Source: Betaproteobacteria bacterium (lineage in GTDB: Bacteria > Pseudomonadota > Gammaproteobacteria > Burkholderiales > SG8-41). From it: DNA of 55,691 nucleotides. A model generated the notes under the pieces. It saw only the letters and a program-made list of their open reading frames with translations. It was not told the origin of the DNA and did not search any database. The position numbers and the translations under genes are program-made. Shown here one piece after another: positions 25,939-34,043 of this stretch (its first letter is position 1; each line of letters starts with the position of its first letter). The stretch is from assembly GCA_947486575.1 (NCBI GenBank), contig CANKUB010000017.1, forward strand, positions 1-55,691, written 5' to 3'.

Positions 25939-26937
25939 TCAATTAATCTTAATCCCGATAGCCCGAATCAATTTCTCCAGCGCCACATATTCGCTATCAA
26001 ACTTCGCCTTGAATTCTTCTGGCGTTGCAGGCGCAACCACTTCACTGCCTTCAGCTGCAAGCGCCTTCACGGTGTCGGGCGCGTTCATACCTTGACTGAT
26101 GACCGAGGCGAGTGCGCGCACGATGGGGCGTGGCGTGCCTGCGGGCGCCACATAGCCGTAGGTGTTGTGGCACTGAAAGCCGGGCACGCCGGCTTCTCTC
26201 ACGGTGGGAAGGTCGGGCAATAGCGCAGAGCGTTTTACGGCGGTGAGTCCAAGCCCGCGCAGCTTGCCTGATTTCATGTGCGGGCCGGTGGCGGCGATGA
26301 TGGAAAACGTGGTTTGAATTTGTCCGCCGATGACATCCACCACCGCGAGCGACGCGCCTTTGTAGGGCACATGCTCGATGCTCGCGCCGGTCATTAATTT
26401 GAAGCGTTCCCAGCCGATGTGGCCGGTGGTGCCCATGCCTTGCGAGCCGTAGCTCAGTGCGTTGGGTTTGCTTTTTGCGTAGGCAATCAATTCTTTTACC
26501 GATTTGACCGGCAGCGATGGGTTGACCACCAGCACGTAAGGCTGCGTGGTCAACTGCGCGATGGGGATGAACGTGGTGCGCACGTCGTAGGTGGCGCGTT
26601 TGAATATGCCGTTCATCATCAGCGTTTCGGATGCGCCGAGCAGCGTGTAGCCGTCGGGCACAGCTTGCGCCACCAGGTCCATAGCGATCACCGTGCCGCC
26701 GCCGGGCCGGTTATCGACAATCACGGATTGCCCCCAGCGTTCCACAAGTTTTTGTGCGCCGAGACGCGTCATGTTGTCGAGGCCGCCGCCGGGCGCGATG
26801 CCGATGATGATTCGGATGGGTTTCTTAGGGTAATCGGGCAGCTTGTCCTGCGCGATTGCGGATGTTGCCGCAAGGCCGCACGCGGCGCACACACTGCCGA
26901 GAGGCATGCGTTGAATGATATTCATGGATTTTTTCAT
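25939..26937 (-). CDS. Bug/TctC-family periplasmic solute receptor
   Basis: A 332-residue receptor. Leader: MKKSMNIIQRM, then SVCAACGLAATSAIAQ; the mature part starts DKLPDYPKKPIRIIIGIAPG. Compared with its neighbours here the first loop is unusual (APGGGLDNMTRLGAQ), as is the second (VIVDNRPGGGTVIAMDL, lacking GANIG). ASIEHVPYKGASLAVVDVIGG and HNTYGYVAPAGTP are typical. A divergent subclass with a different ligand is likely (inference). It is divergent from the histidine kinase gene, with about 90 bp between the two starts, so it is a candidate target of that two-component system. Confidence 0.92.
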   Translation of the reverse strand: MKKSMNIIQRMPLGSVCAACGLAATSAIAQDKLPDYPKKPIRIIIGIAPGGGLDNMTRLGAQKLVERWGQSVIVDNRPGGGTVIAMDLVAQAVPDGYTLLGASETLMMNGIFKRATYDVRTTFIPIAQLTTQPYVLVVNPSLPVKSVKELIAYAKSKPNALSYGSQGMGTTGHIGWERFKLMTGASIEHVPYKGASLAVVDVIGGQIQTTFSIIAATGPHMKSGKLRGLGLTAVKRSALLPDLPTVREAGVPGFQCHNTYGYVAPAGTPRPIVRALASVISQGMNAPDTVKALAAEGSEVVAPATPEEFKAKFDSEYVALEKLIRAIGIKIN

Positions 26938-27028
26938 GTGTTGCACGGTATCAGAAATTCACCGCTTTCGGTCACATGTAGTGTGGGTGGCGGCTGCAAA
27001 ATCTGTCGCGCCGTGCAAGAATGGACGC

Positions 27029-28483
27029 ATGTTGAAGATGCGCAAATCTTATGGGCTGTGGATACTTGTGTGGATGGCAGTTTCACTGCTGGGCTGCGTT
27101 TGGGTTACGCAAAACGAGATTGAACAACAGCGTAACGCCTTTGAAACCGACGCGCGCATCGTGCATCGGCTGCTGAGCCAGCGCGCGGTGCAGCACGATG
27201 CGATCATGTCAACCCTGGCGCTGCTGCAATCCAGCGTCGATGCGTCGCGCCCGGAGCAACGATTGTCTTCGGTGTATCCGCAGATTCTGGCGGTGAGGCG
27301 GCGCGACGCTGGCCAACAGTGGGAGGAATCGCAATTCGCCCGGGCCGCCGAGCAATCGCGAGCCGTCAAACGCCCGGTGCTCGCGGATGCCGATTTCACC
27401 AATGGCCGCTATTGGATGGTGTTTTCGGCGGCGGCCAGTTACGCAATGCAGATCGATATGCGCGGACTTGCGCAGTGGAGTGAGTGGCCAATGCAGCCGG
27501 AGAGCAGCCCGGTGCGCGTCACACTCGAAAGCGCGGGCCAGCGTTTTGTGCTGCAGCCGGGCAAGGGTGACGCCCACGGTTGGCGGTTTGATTTTTCCAA
27601 GCATCTTGCGGCGGAAAGTCAGCCGTTTGATGTGGTGGCGGTGCGTCACGTGGGCTGGGCGCAATTGCCCTGGGGCTGGATGCTCGCGTGGGTGGGGCTG
27701 GTCAGCCTGCTGCTCGCCGGATTGCTCGCGGCACAACGTCAGCGGGCAGCCCGCCGCCGTGCCGAAGAACTGTTGCGTCTGGGACAGGTGGCACGCCTGA
27801 ACACACTGGGTGAACTCGCGGCAGGCATGGCGCACGAAGTGAATCAACCGCTGGCCGCAATACTGGCCAACACGCAAGCCGCCGGTCGCCTGCTTGCCGA
27901 GAAGCCTCCGGATATTGAGACGGCGCGCGAGGCCATGAAGCACGCGGTGCAGCAGGCGCAGCGCGCGGCGGAAGTGGTGGGTCGTTTGCGCCGTTCAGTG
28001 GAATTGCCGGATCGGGCGGCGCAATTACAGCCGGTCGATTTGCGCGCCGCAGTGAACAATGCCCTGTATCTGCTGGAGCCGCAATTGCGGCAACTCGGCG
28101 TGACCCCCGAATTGGCTGAGGCAGCCAGCCCGATTGTTCATGCTGATCCCGTGGCGGTCGAGCAGATTATTCATAACCTGCTGATGAATGCGATGCAGGC
28201 GTTGGAGCGCGTGCCGCCCGGTGACCGAAAGCTGATACTTGCACTGAGCGCTGCCGACGGGCTGGGCGTTTTTAGTGTGCGGGATAGCGGGCCGGGCATT
28301 GCGGCGGATGTGCTGCCGCGCATCTTCGAGCCGTTTTTCACCACGCGCGAGGGCGGGTTGGGGCTGGGTTTGAGTTTGTGTGAAACGCTCGCCACCCGTA
28401 TGAACGGCACGCTGACGGCGGCTAATCATGCGGCGGGCGGGGCGGAATTTGTCCTGCGTTTGCCCATGACGGGTCAGGCATGA
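27029..28483 (+). CDS. Membrane sensor histidine kinase
   Basis: A 484-residue kinase. The first membrane helix (GLWILVWMAVSLLGCVWV) and second (MLAWVGLVSLLLAGLLAA, about 215-235) flank a ~185-residue periplasmic sensor region with no recognisable fold. The cytoplasmic part has the HisKA H-box GMAHEVNQPLAAILAN with His269, an N-box around IIHNLLMNAMQALE, and G-boxes SVRDSGPGI and FTTREGGLGLGLS, as in the FixL/DctB/TodS kinase group. Its TGA overlaps the regulator's ATG (ATGA at 28480-28483). ATG 27029 is chosen because it starts directly before the first helix; the longer frame back to 26915 would overlap the divergent receptor's leader. Confidence 0.9.
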   Translation: MLKMRKSYGLWILVWMAVSLLGCVWVTQNEIEQQRNAFETDARIVHRLLSQRAVQHDAIMSTLALLQSSVDASRPEQRLSSVYPQILAVRRRDAGQQWEESQFARAAEQSRAVKRPVLADADFTNGRYWMVFSAAASYAMQIDMRGLAQWSEWPMQPESSPVRVTLESAGQRFVLQPGKGDAHGWRFDFSKHLAAESQPFDVVAVRHVGWAQLPWGWMLAWVGLVSLLLAGLLAAQRQRAARRRAEELLRLGQVARLNTLGELAAGMAHEVNQPLAAILANTQAAGRLLAEKPPDIETAREAMKHAVQQAQRAAEVVGRLRRSVELPDRAAQLQPVDLRAAVNNALYLLEPQLRQLGVTPELAEAASPIVHADPVAVEQIIHNLLMNAMQALERVPPGDRKLILALSAADGLGVFSVRDSGPGIAADVLPRIFEPFFTTREGGLGLGLSLCETLATRMNGTLTAANHAAGGAEFVLRLPMTGQA

Positions 28484-29115
28484 ACACACCGCTGACGTCA
28501 TTGTCGCCGTTGATTCATTTAATCGACGACGATGAAGCGGTGCGCAATGCGCTGTCGCTGTTGATCAGCACGGTTGGCTTGCGTGTGCAGACGTGGGCCG
28601 AGCCGCAGACGTTTATGGCGGCGTTTGATCGCGACAGCATCGGCGCCATCGTGCTCGATGTGCGCATGCCGGGTGTCAGCGGTCTGACGGTGTTGCAGCA
28701 ATTGGTGGAGCAGGGGGTGGATCAGCCGGTCATCATGTTGACGGGGCACGGCACGGTGGATATGTGCCGCCGCGCGTTCAAGGCGGGCGCAGCTGAGTTT
28801 CTCGAAAAGCCGGTGAATGACGATGCATTGATTGAGGCACTGCAAAATGCGGTGCGCCAACATGTGCGCACACGCGAGCGACATCAAGTCAACCATCAGG
28901 CTCGCGAGCGTTATGCACAACTTTCTGAACGCGAGCGTGAGGTGCTGGGCTTGATCATCAGTGGATTAACCAACAAGGAAATAGGCCGCGCGCTGGCGTT
29001 ATCGCCGCGCACCGTGGAGACCCACCGCGCCAATCTGTTTGCCAAGCTGGGCGCGGAGTCGCTGGCGGAATTGATCCGCCGTTACGCGACATTGGTGGAC
29101 GCCGCAGAAGGCTAA
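28480..29115 (+). CDS. LuxR/FixJ-type response regulator
   Basis: A 211-residue regulator with a receiver domain (phosphoacceptor Asp60 in IVLDVRMPG, acidic pocket IDDDEA, Lys in FLEKPV) and a C-terminal LuxR-type helix-turn-helix (LSEREREVLGLIISGLTNKEIG, SPRTVETHRANLFAKLGA). It is the cognate partner of the kinase, joined by a 4-base overlap. FixJ/TodT-type regulators activate nearby promoters when phosphorylated. The inverted repeat at 29125-29142, immediately downstream and just before the exported GlcG/HbpS gene, is a candidate binding site (inference). Confidence 0.93.
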   Translation: MNTPLTSLSPLIHLIDDDEAVRNALSLLISTVGLRVQTWAEPQTFMAAFDRDSIGAIVLDVRMPGVSGLTVLQQLVEQGVDQPVIMLTGHGTVDMCRRAFKAGAAEFLEKPVNDDALIEALQNAVRQHVRTRERHQVNHQARERYAQLSEREREVLGLIISGLTNKEIGRALALSPRTVETHRANLFAKLGAESLAELIRRYATLVDAAEG

Positions 29116-29124
29116 ATCTGCTGG

Positions 29125-29142
29125 CTCCGTAGTTGTACGGAG
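29125..29142 (+). promoter_or_regulatory. Inverted repeat, candidate regulator-binding site
   Basis: CTCCGTA (29125-29131) and TACGGAG (29136-29142) form a perfect 7-bp inverted repeat with a 4-base centre, and a further GTAGCCGTAC follows at 29151-29160. It sits about 105 bp before the 29246 start. There is no T-run, so a terminator is less likely than an operator. Confidence 0.4.
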
Positions 29143-29245
29143 GTGCGCGCGTAGCCGTACGAATAGCTGTGCAAACCGCGTATCGATAATCTCCTGATCA
29201 TGCGCTTCATGGTGAAGTGCAAGTAAAAAATACAGGAGAATCAAT

Positions 29246-29749
29246 ATGTTACGTAATTCTAAGGCAGTTGCTCGTGTGTTGCTGATCAGCGTGACTGCGC
29301 TTTCCATTCCCGCGCAGGCGCAAAGCGTGCGTACTGAGAAAAACATGTCGCTGGAACTGGCTAACCAGATTGCGGCAGCCACCGTTGCTTCGTGCGCGGC
29401 GAGCAATTATGCAGTGACCGCCACGGTGGTGGATCGCGCCGGCGGCGTCCGCGCGGTGCAGCGTGCCGACAACGCCGGGCCACATACGCTGGGCGCTAGT
29501 CTGCAAAAAGCCTATACCTCAGCATCGGCCAAGAACACCACGCTGGCGATGATGGAAGCATCGCAAAAGAATCCGGCCGCCGCCAATCTCGTGCATATCC
29601 CCGGTTATCTGCTGCTCGGTGGCGGCGTACCCGTGCGCGTAGGCAATGAGGTAATCGGTGCGGTGGGCGTGGGCGGTGCGCCGGGCGGTCATCTTGACGA
29701 GGCCTGCGCCAACGCTGGTATTGAGAAAGTGAAAGACCTGTTGAAGTAA
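29246..29749 (+). CDS. Exported GlcG/HbpS family (heme-binding-like) protein
   Basis: A 167-residue protein with a signal peptide (MLRNSKAVARVLLISVTALSIPAQAQ) and a GlcG/HbpS domain: LELANQIAAATVASCAASNY, ATVVDRAGGVRAVQRADNAG, LQKAYTSASAK, then GNEVIGAVGVGGAPGGHLDE. It shares the GAPGGHLD and KAYTS motifs with the paralogue at 19472. A good AGGAG precedes ATG. It lies directly downstream of a kinase/LuxR regulator pair. In Streptomyces, the exported HbpS protein controls the SenS kinase of a SenS/SenR pair, so an accessory sensor role is a reasonable hypothesis. Confidence 0.85.
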   Translation: MLRNSKAVARVLLISVTALSIPAQAQSVRTEKNMSLELANQIAAATVASCAASNYAVTATVVDRAGGVRAVQRADNAGPHTLGASLQKAYTSASAKNTTLAMMEASQKNPAAANLVHIPGYLLLGGGVPVRVGNEVIGAVGVGGAPGGHLDEACANAGIEKVKDLLK

Positions 29750-29781
29750 GGCTACGATACATCCCATCAGGAGACTGCGCA

Positions 29782-30534
29782 ATGAACATCCTACAGCACC
29801 AACCAATGGCAGGACATGCTTCAACCCGTTCGTTGCGCGGCCTTTTCATGGCAGCAGCGCTGACAGCAGCGTGTTTGACAGCTATTGCGGCGGCACCGGA
29901 AGCCTATGCGCAAGTGCGGCCCACTGCACCGGAAGCTGCGCGTTACACAGGGCTGCACGCTGCCGCGCACAGTGGCAACGTGGCGCAGATTGAGGCAGCG
30001 ATCAAGGCCGGTGAAGACATCGACCGCCGTGATGCGTATGGCCGTACGGCGCTGCATATTGCGACATTCGCAGGCAAACCCGACGCAGTGAACGTGCTGA
30101 TCAAGAGCGGTGCAAAGACGGCATTGCTGGAGAATGACAAATACGATGCGGTTACAGTGGCCGCAGTAGCCGATGACGAGGCCACGTTACGCGCACTATT
30201 GAACGGCGGTGCCAGTGCCAAGTTGATGACCAGCCGTTACGATGGCACGGCGCTGATCGCGGCAGCGCATCTTGGCCACGATGGTGTGGTCAAACAATTG
30301 ATCGCCGCGGGTGCGCCGCTGGATCACGTGAATAACCTGCACTGGACGGCGCTGATCGAATCGATCGTGCTGGGTAATGGCGGCGCACGCCATGTTGAAA
30401 CGTTGCGGGCGCTGGTGAAGGCGGGTGCCAATCTGCAGCTCACCGACCGCAGCCGCAACACGCCACTGGCGCTGGCACGTTCGCGGGGTTACACCGAGAT
30501 GGTGAAAATTCTGCTGGAGGCCGGCGCGAAGTAA
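29782..30534 (+). CDS. Exported ankyrin-repeat protein
   Basis: A 250-residue protein with a long signal peptide ending near APEAYAQ, then about five or six ankyrin repeats: TGLHAAAHSGNVAQIEAAIK, GRTALHIATFAGKPDAVNVL, DAVTVAAVADDEATLRALL, GTALIAAAHLGHDGVVKQLI, WTALIESIVLGNGGARHVET and TPLALARSRGYTEMVKILL. Such periplasmic ankyrin proteins mediate protein contacts and in some bacteria protect against peroxide, often with a catalase. AGGAG nine bases before ATG supports the start. It follows the HbpS-like gene by 32 bp and is probably co-transcribed with it. It is convergent with the MFS gene at 30556. Confidence 0.88.
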   Translation: MNILQHQPMAGHASTRSLRGLFMAAALTAACLTAIAAAPEAYAQVRPTAPEAARYTGLHAAAHSGNVAQIEAAIKAGEDIDRRDAYGRTALHIATFAGKPDAVNVLIKSGAKTALLENDKYDAVTVAAVADDEATLRALLNGGASAKLMTSRYDGTALIAAAHLGHDGVVKQLIAAGAPLDHVNNLHWTALIESIVLGNGGARHVETLRALVKAGANLQLTDRSRNTPLALARSRGYTEMVKILLEAGAK

Positions 30535-30555
30535 GATGGCCGCCTGCGGAGCGCG

Positions 30556-31809
30556 TTACTTGGCAGCGGCATTTTGCGCCGCACCGCCGGGTACAAAGAA
30601 AACCATCAGGTTACCCAGCACAATAGAGACCGCCAGTCCGTAAAATGCCGCCTGCAGCCCGTGCGCGTCGGCAATCATGCCGAACAGCGCTGGTGAAATG
30701 CTGCTGCCAATGGCGCTGATGGAGAACTGCACGGCGACACCGGTACCGGCAAGATGGCGCGGCGTGCATTCAATGGCCCACGCCTGCAGCACTGAGCGCA
30801 TGGCATACAGGAACGAGCCGACCAGGCCGACAAACACCACGAACCAGATGCTGTTGCCGGCGAGCACCATGCCGGCAATGGTGACGCCGGTGAGCACCAT
30901 GCTCGACATCACCACGCGGCGGCGACCCCATTTGTCCGACAGGTGGCCCGCGACGGGGCTGGCAGCAAACCCGGCAATCTGCAGTACCGCCATGCACACG
31001 CCGACCAGAAAAGGGTTGTAGCCCAGTTCATAGGCCAGATACAGCGGCAAGAACGTCAGCAAGCCCGCTTGTGTCAGCGAGCGGAACATGGCGCTCACCG
31101 AAACCAGCATCAGTGCCTTGTTGCGCAACAGCGAGCCGACGTCAGCCATGTACTGGCGCGCGCTCCAGGGTTGCGCGGCTTTGGCGTTGATGTCGCTGGC
31201 GTCGTGATTTTTGGCCGCGCTGAACGCGCCCAGCAAAACCAGAATCATCGCCGCCATCAAAACCCCGGGCACCACGTTCATTACCACCACCGTGCGCCAG
31301 CTAAACCACGTGAGCAGCGCGCCAATCACCAGCGGTGCCAACGCCTCGCCCAGATTGCCCGCCATGCCGTGCACCGACAATACAAAGCCCTTGCGTTGCG
31401 GATAGCGGTAGGCGAGCAGGGGAATCGCAGCCGGGTGCCAGATGTTGTTGCCGATGCCTACCAGCGCCATGCACAACAGCAGCACGCCGTAACTGTGGGT
31501 GAGCGCCATTACCGCGTACGGCACGCCAATCCAGATCAGCGCCAGCACCAGCAGGTAACCTTTTTTGCCGTAGGCATCGACCACGGCACCGCCAGGCAGG
31601 TTGGCGATGGCACCAACCACGTGCTGTACGGTGAGAATGAAGCCGATTTGTGTGTACGTCAGCCCGAGTTCCTTGCCAATCAGTGGCAGCAGCAGGTAAA
31701 ACGTCGCCGGATACCAGTGAGTGAGGCCGTGTCCGGCAGAAATCAGGCCGACTTCCCTGATGTATTGGGCGCGGGGAATGGTTGAAGCGGCGGTTGTTGC
31801 AGTGTTCAT
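30556..31809 (-). CDS. MFS transporter, fosmidomycin-resistance-like
   Basis: A 417-residue, ~12-helix major facilitator. The opening LISAGHGLTHWYPATFYLLLPLI and the motif-A loop GGAVVDAYGKKG resemble the Fsr/fosmidomycin-resistance group; LSVHGMAGNLGEALAPLVIG lies in helix 5. Substrate unknown. ATG 31809 fits family starts; upstream in-frame text to 31881 overlaps the control region of the divergent acyl-CoA synthetase gene. The gap between the two starts is 90 bp, so the transporter may belong functionally with the CoA-dependent degradation operon (inference). Confidence 0.85.
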   Translation of the reverse strand: MNTATTAASTIPRAQYIREVGLISAGHGLTHWYPATFYLLLPLIGKELGLTYTQIGFILTVQHVVGAIANLPGGAVVDAYGKKGYLLVLALIWIGVPYAVMALTHSYGVLLLCMALVGIGNNIWHPAAIPLLAYRYPQRKGFVLSVHGMAGNLGEALAPLVIGALLTWFSWRTVVVMNVVPGVLMAAMILVLLGAFSAAKNHDASDINAKAAQPWSARQYMADVGSLLRNKALMLVSVSAMFRSLTQAGLLTFLPLYLAYELGYNPFLVGVCMAVLQIAGFAASPVAGHLSDKWGRRRVVMSSMVLTGVTIAGMVLAGNSIWFVVFVGLVGSFLYAMRSVLQAWAIECTPRHLAGTGVAVQFSISAIGSSISPALFGMIADAHGLQAAFYGLAVSIVLGNLMVFFVPGGAAQNAAAK

Positions 31810-31899
31810 TTGGCAGGCAGGAATCCTTTGCAGAGATGATAGCACCGCAGGGCATCGTATAATCGTGACCTTCAAACACAACCACAGTGACCGCGCACC

Positions 31900-34032
31900 A
31901 TGCGCTCAGACCTCGAACGATTTTTCAGCCCGAAATCCATCGCCCTCATCGGCGCATCCCAGGACCTCATCACCATCAGCGGCCAGCCATTGAGCCATCT
32001 GCTGAATCACGGTTACAGCGGCAAGCTGTATCCCGTCAATCCGCGTTATCCGGAAATCCTTGGGCACAAGTGTTACCCCGCGGTAGCCGACCTTCCGGAG
32101 ACGCCTGATCTCGCCATTATTCTGATCAACGCCGCGCGCGTGGCGGATATTCTGGAGCAATGCGGTAAAAAGGGCGTGCCCTATGTAGTTATTTTCACTT
32201 CGGGTTTTTCCGAAACAGGCGGCGAAGGCGTGGCGCTTCAAAAACGCCTGACCGACATTGCGCGCCAGTACAACATCGGCGTCATCGGCCCCAACTGCCA
32301 GGGCATGATGAACGTGGCCGACAAAGTATGGGCGGGCTTTGGCTCGGTTTTTTTCACGCAGGAGTTTCCAGCGGGTGGCGTGAGCATGGTGTCGCAGTCG
32401 GGAGGCTTCGGGTTCTCGGTGCTGGCGCTGTCCTCGCTTGATGGCGGGCTTGCATTCCGGCAGATGGTGACCACCGGCAATGAAATTGGCGTCTCTACGC
32501 TCGACTTTGTCGATTACTTCATACGCGATCCGCAAACCAGCATGATTGTTGGCTATATCGAAGGCGTGAAAGACGCGCATCGTCTGCTCGGCATCGGCAT
32601 GAAGGCTATGGACGCCGGCAAACCGATACTGATGTGGAAAGTCGGCAATACCGACGAGGGACAGAAGGCGGCGGCGTCCCACACCGCCAACCTGGGCGGT
32701 GCGATGGCGCTTTACAAGGCCGCGTTCAAGCAGACGGGCATCATTCAGATTGACGACATACAGGACATGGTGGATTACGGTCGCATGTTCCGCTGCGGCA
32801 AACTGCCCAAGGGCAATCGTATCGCGATGATCACCGTGTCGGGTGGTGCGGGCATATTGATGACCGACGAGTGCATTTCCGGCGGTATGAGGCTGGCGGA
32901 ACTGGCGCCGGAGACGGTGGAGCAATTGCGCGCGTTTGTGCCCTCCTATGGCTCGCTTGGTAATCCAGTGGATGTGACCGCTTCGATTTTCAATGACCTC
33001 GCATTGATCCGGCGCACGCTACAGGCGATTGTGGATGATCCGGGCGTCGATTGCATTGCCTTGCTCAACGCCTCATTGCAGGGGGAGATTGCCACCAAAA
33101 TCGCTGCGGAAATTATCGCGATTGCGAAAACCACAGACAAGCCGATTGCCGCCGCCTGGAGTGCGCGCGATGTGATGGCGAAGGACGCGTATGCCGCGCT
33201 GGATGAAGCGCGCATTCCGCACTACAAGTCACCCGTGCGCTGCGGGCGCGCGTTTGCCGCGATGAGCGGCTATGCCGAAGCCAAACGCCGCATCGAAGCG
33301 CAACGCCATGAGCAGCCACTGGTGTTGAAAAAAACACAATCAAAACAATTACTTACGAATTTGGCGACGGACGTAGCCGAATACCAAGCAAAGAAGGTGC
33401 TGGCTGAATACGGCATTCCGGTGACGCAAGAAGAGCTCGCCACCACACGCGAACAGGCGCTGGTGATCGCGAAAAAAATCGGCTACCCGGTGGCGATCAA
33501 GGTGCAGTCGCCCGACATTTCGCATAAGACCGAAGCCAAAGCGGTGAAGCTCGGTTTGAATACCGATGCTGAACTCGCGGCCGCGTACGATGAGGTGCTG
33601 GCCAACGCCAAAGCCTATAACGCCAAGGCGCAACTCGATGGCGTGCTGGTGCAGGAAATGCTGCGCGGCGGTACCGAAGCGATACTGGGCATCACCAACG
33701 ATCCGCTGTTTGGCCCGGCGGTGATGTTCGGCCTCGGCGGAATTTTCGCCGAGATCATGAAGGATGTGTCGTTTCGCCTGGCGCCCGTAACGCTATCGAT
33801 GGCGCACGAGATGATTGCCGAGATCAAGGGCTACCCGCTATTGGCCGGTGCTCGCGGTCGTGCGCATGCCGATGTGGATGCACTGGCTGATGCCATCGTG
33901 AAGCTGTCGGCGCTGGCGGTGGACCTGAAGGACCAGGTTGCGGAGCTGGATATCAATCCGCTGTTTGTGATGGCGCGGGGTAAAGGCGTGAAGGCAGCGG
34001 ATGCCTTGATACGTCCCAAGATTAAAAGCTAG
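31900..34032 (+). CDS. Acyl-CoA synthetase, NDP-forming (acetate-CoA ligase-like)
   Basis: A 710-residue single-chain enzyme with a CoA-binding Rossmann domain (1-130, FFSPKSIALIGASQD), two succinyl-CoA-ligase-like domains (about 145-460) with His261 in AAASHTANLGG, the position of the phospho-His in ADP-forming enzymes, and a C-terminal ATP-grasp domain (about 490-705, GYPVAIKVQSPDISHKTEA and VLVQEMLRGGTEAILG). It makes an acyl-CoA with release of ADP and phosphate. The linker at about residues 477-486 is encoded by a copy of the dispersed AT-rich element. It heads the operon with acyl-CoA dehydrogenase, SDR and UbiD. Confidence 0.93.
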   Translation: MRSDLERFFSPKSIALIGASQDLITISGQPLSHLLNHGYSGKLYPVNPRYPEILGHKCYPAVADLPETPDLAIILINAARVADILEQCGKKGVPYVVIFTSGFSETGGEGVALQKRLTDIARQYNIGVIGPNCQGMMNVADKVWAGFGSVFFTQEFPAGGVSMVSQSGGFGFSVLALSSLDGGLAFRQMVTTGNEIGVSTLDFVDYFIRDPQTSMIVGYIEGVKDAHRLLGIGMKAMDAGKPILMWKVGNTDEGQKAAASHTANLGGAMALYKAAFKQTGIIQIDDIQDMVDYGRMFRCGKLPKGNRIAMITVSGGAGILMTDECISGGMRLAELAPETVEQLRAFVPSYGSLGNPVDVTASIFNDLALIRRTLQAIVDDPGVDCIALLNASLQGEIATKIAAEIIAIAKTTDKPIAAAWSARDVMAKDAYAALDEARIPHYKSPVRCGRAFAAMSGYAEAKRRIEAQRHEQPLVLKKTQSKQLLTNLATDVAEYQAKKVLAEYGIPVTQEELATTREQALVIAKKIGYPVAIKVQSPDISHKTEAKAVKLGLNTDAELAAAYDEVLANAKAYNAKAQLDGVLVQEMLRGGTEAILGITNDPLFGPAVMFGLGGIFAEIMKDVSFRLAPVTLSMAHEMIAEIKGYPLLAGARGRAHADVDALADAIVKLSALAVDLKDQVAELDINPLFVMARGKGVKAADALIRPKIKS
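33328..33355 (-). repeat. AT-rich dispersed element, copy 5 (inside a coding region)
   Basis: On the minus strand it reads TAAGTAATTGTTTTGATTGT. It lies in frame within the acyl-CoA synthetase gene and encodes a Lys/Gln/Asn-rich linker between the ligase and ATP-grasp domains. Confidence 0.6.
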
Positions 34033-34043
34033 GAGTCTTTGCG

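Noticed and set aside
25847-26095. Small open frame upstream of the receptor end
   Set aside because: It overlaps the receptor's 3' end, lacks a clear ribosome site, and its text is partly the antisense of the receptor.
31906-32925. 339-residue open frame antisense to the acyl-CoA synthetase
   Set aside because: No family resemblance; the sense strand has clear conserved motifs.
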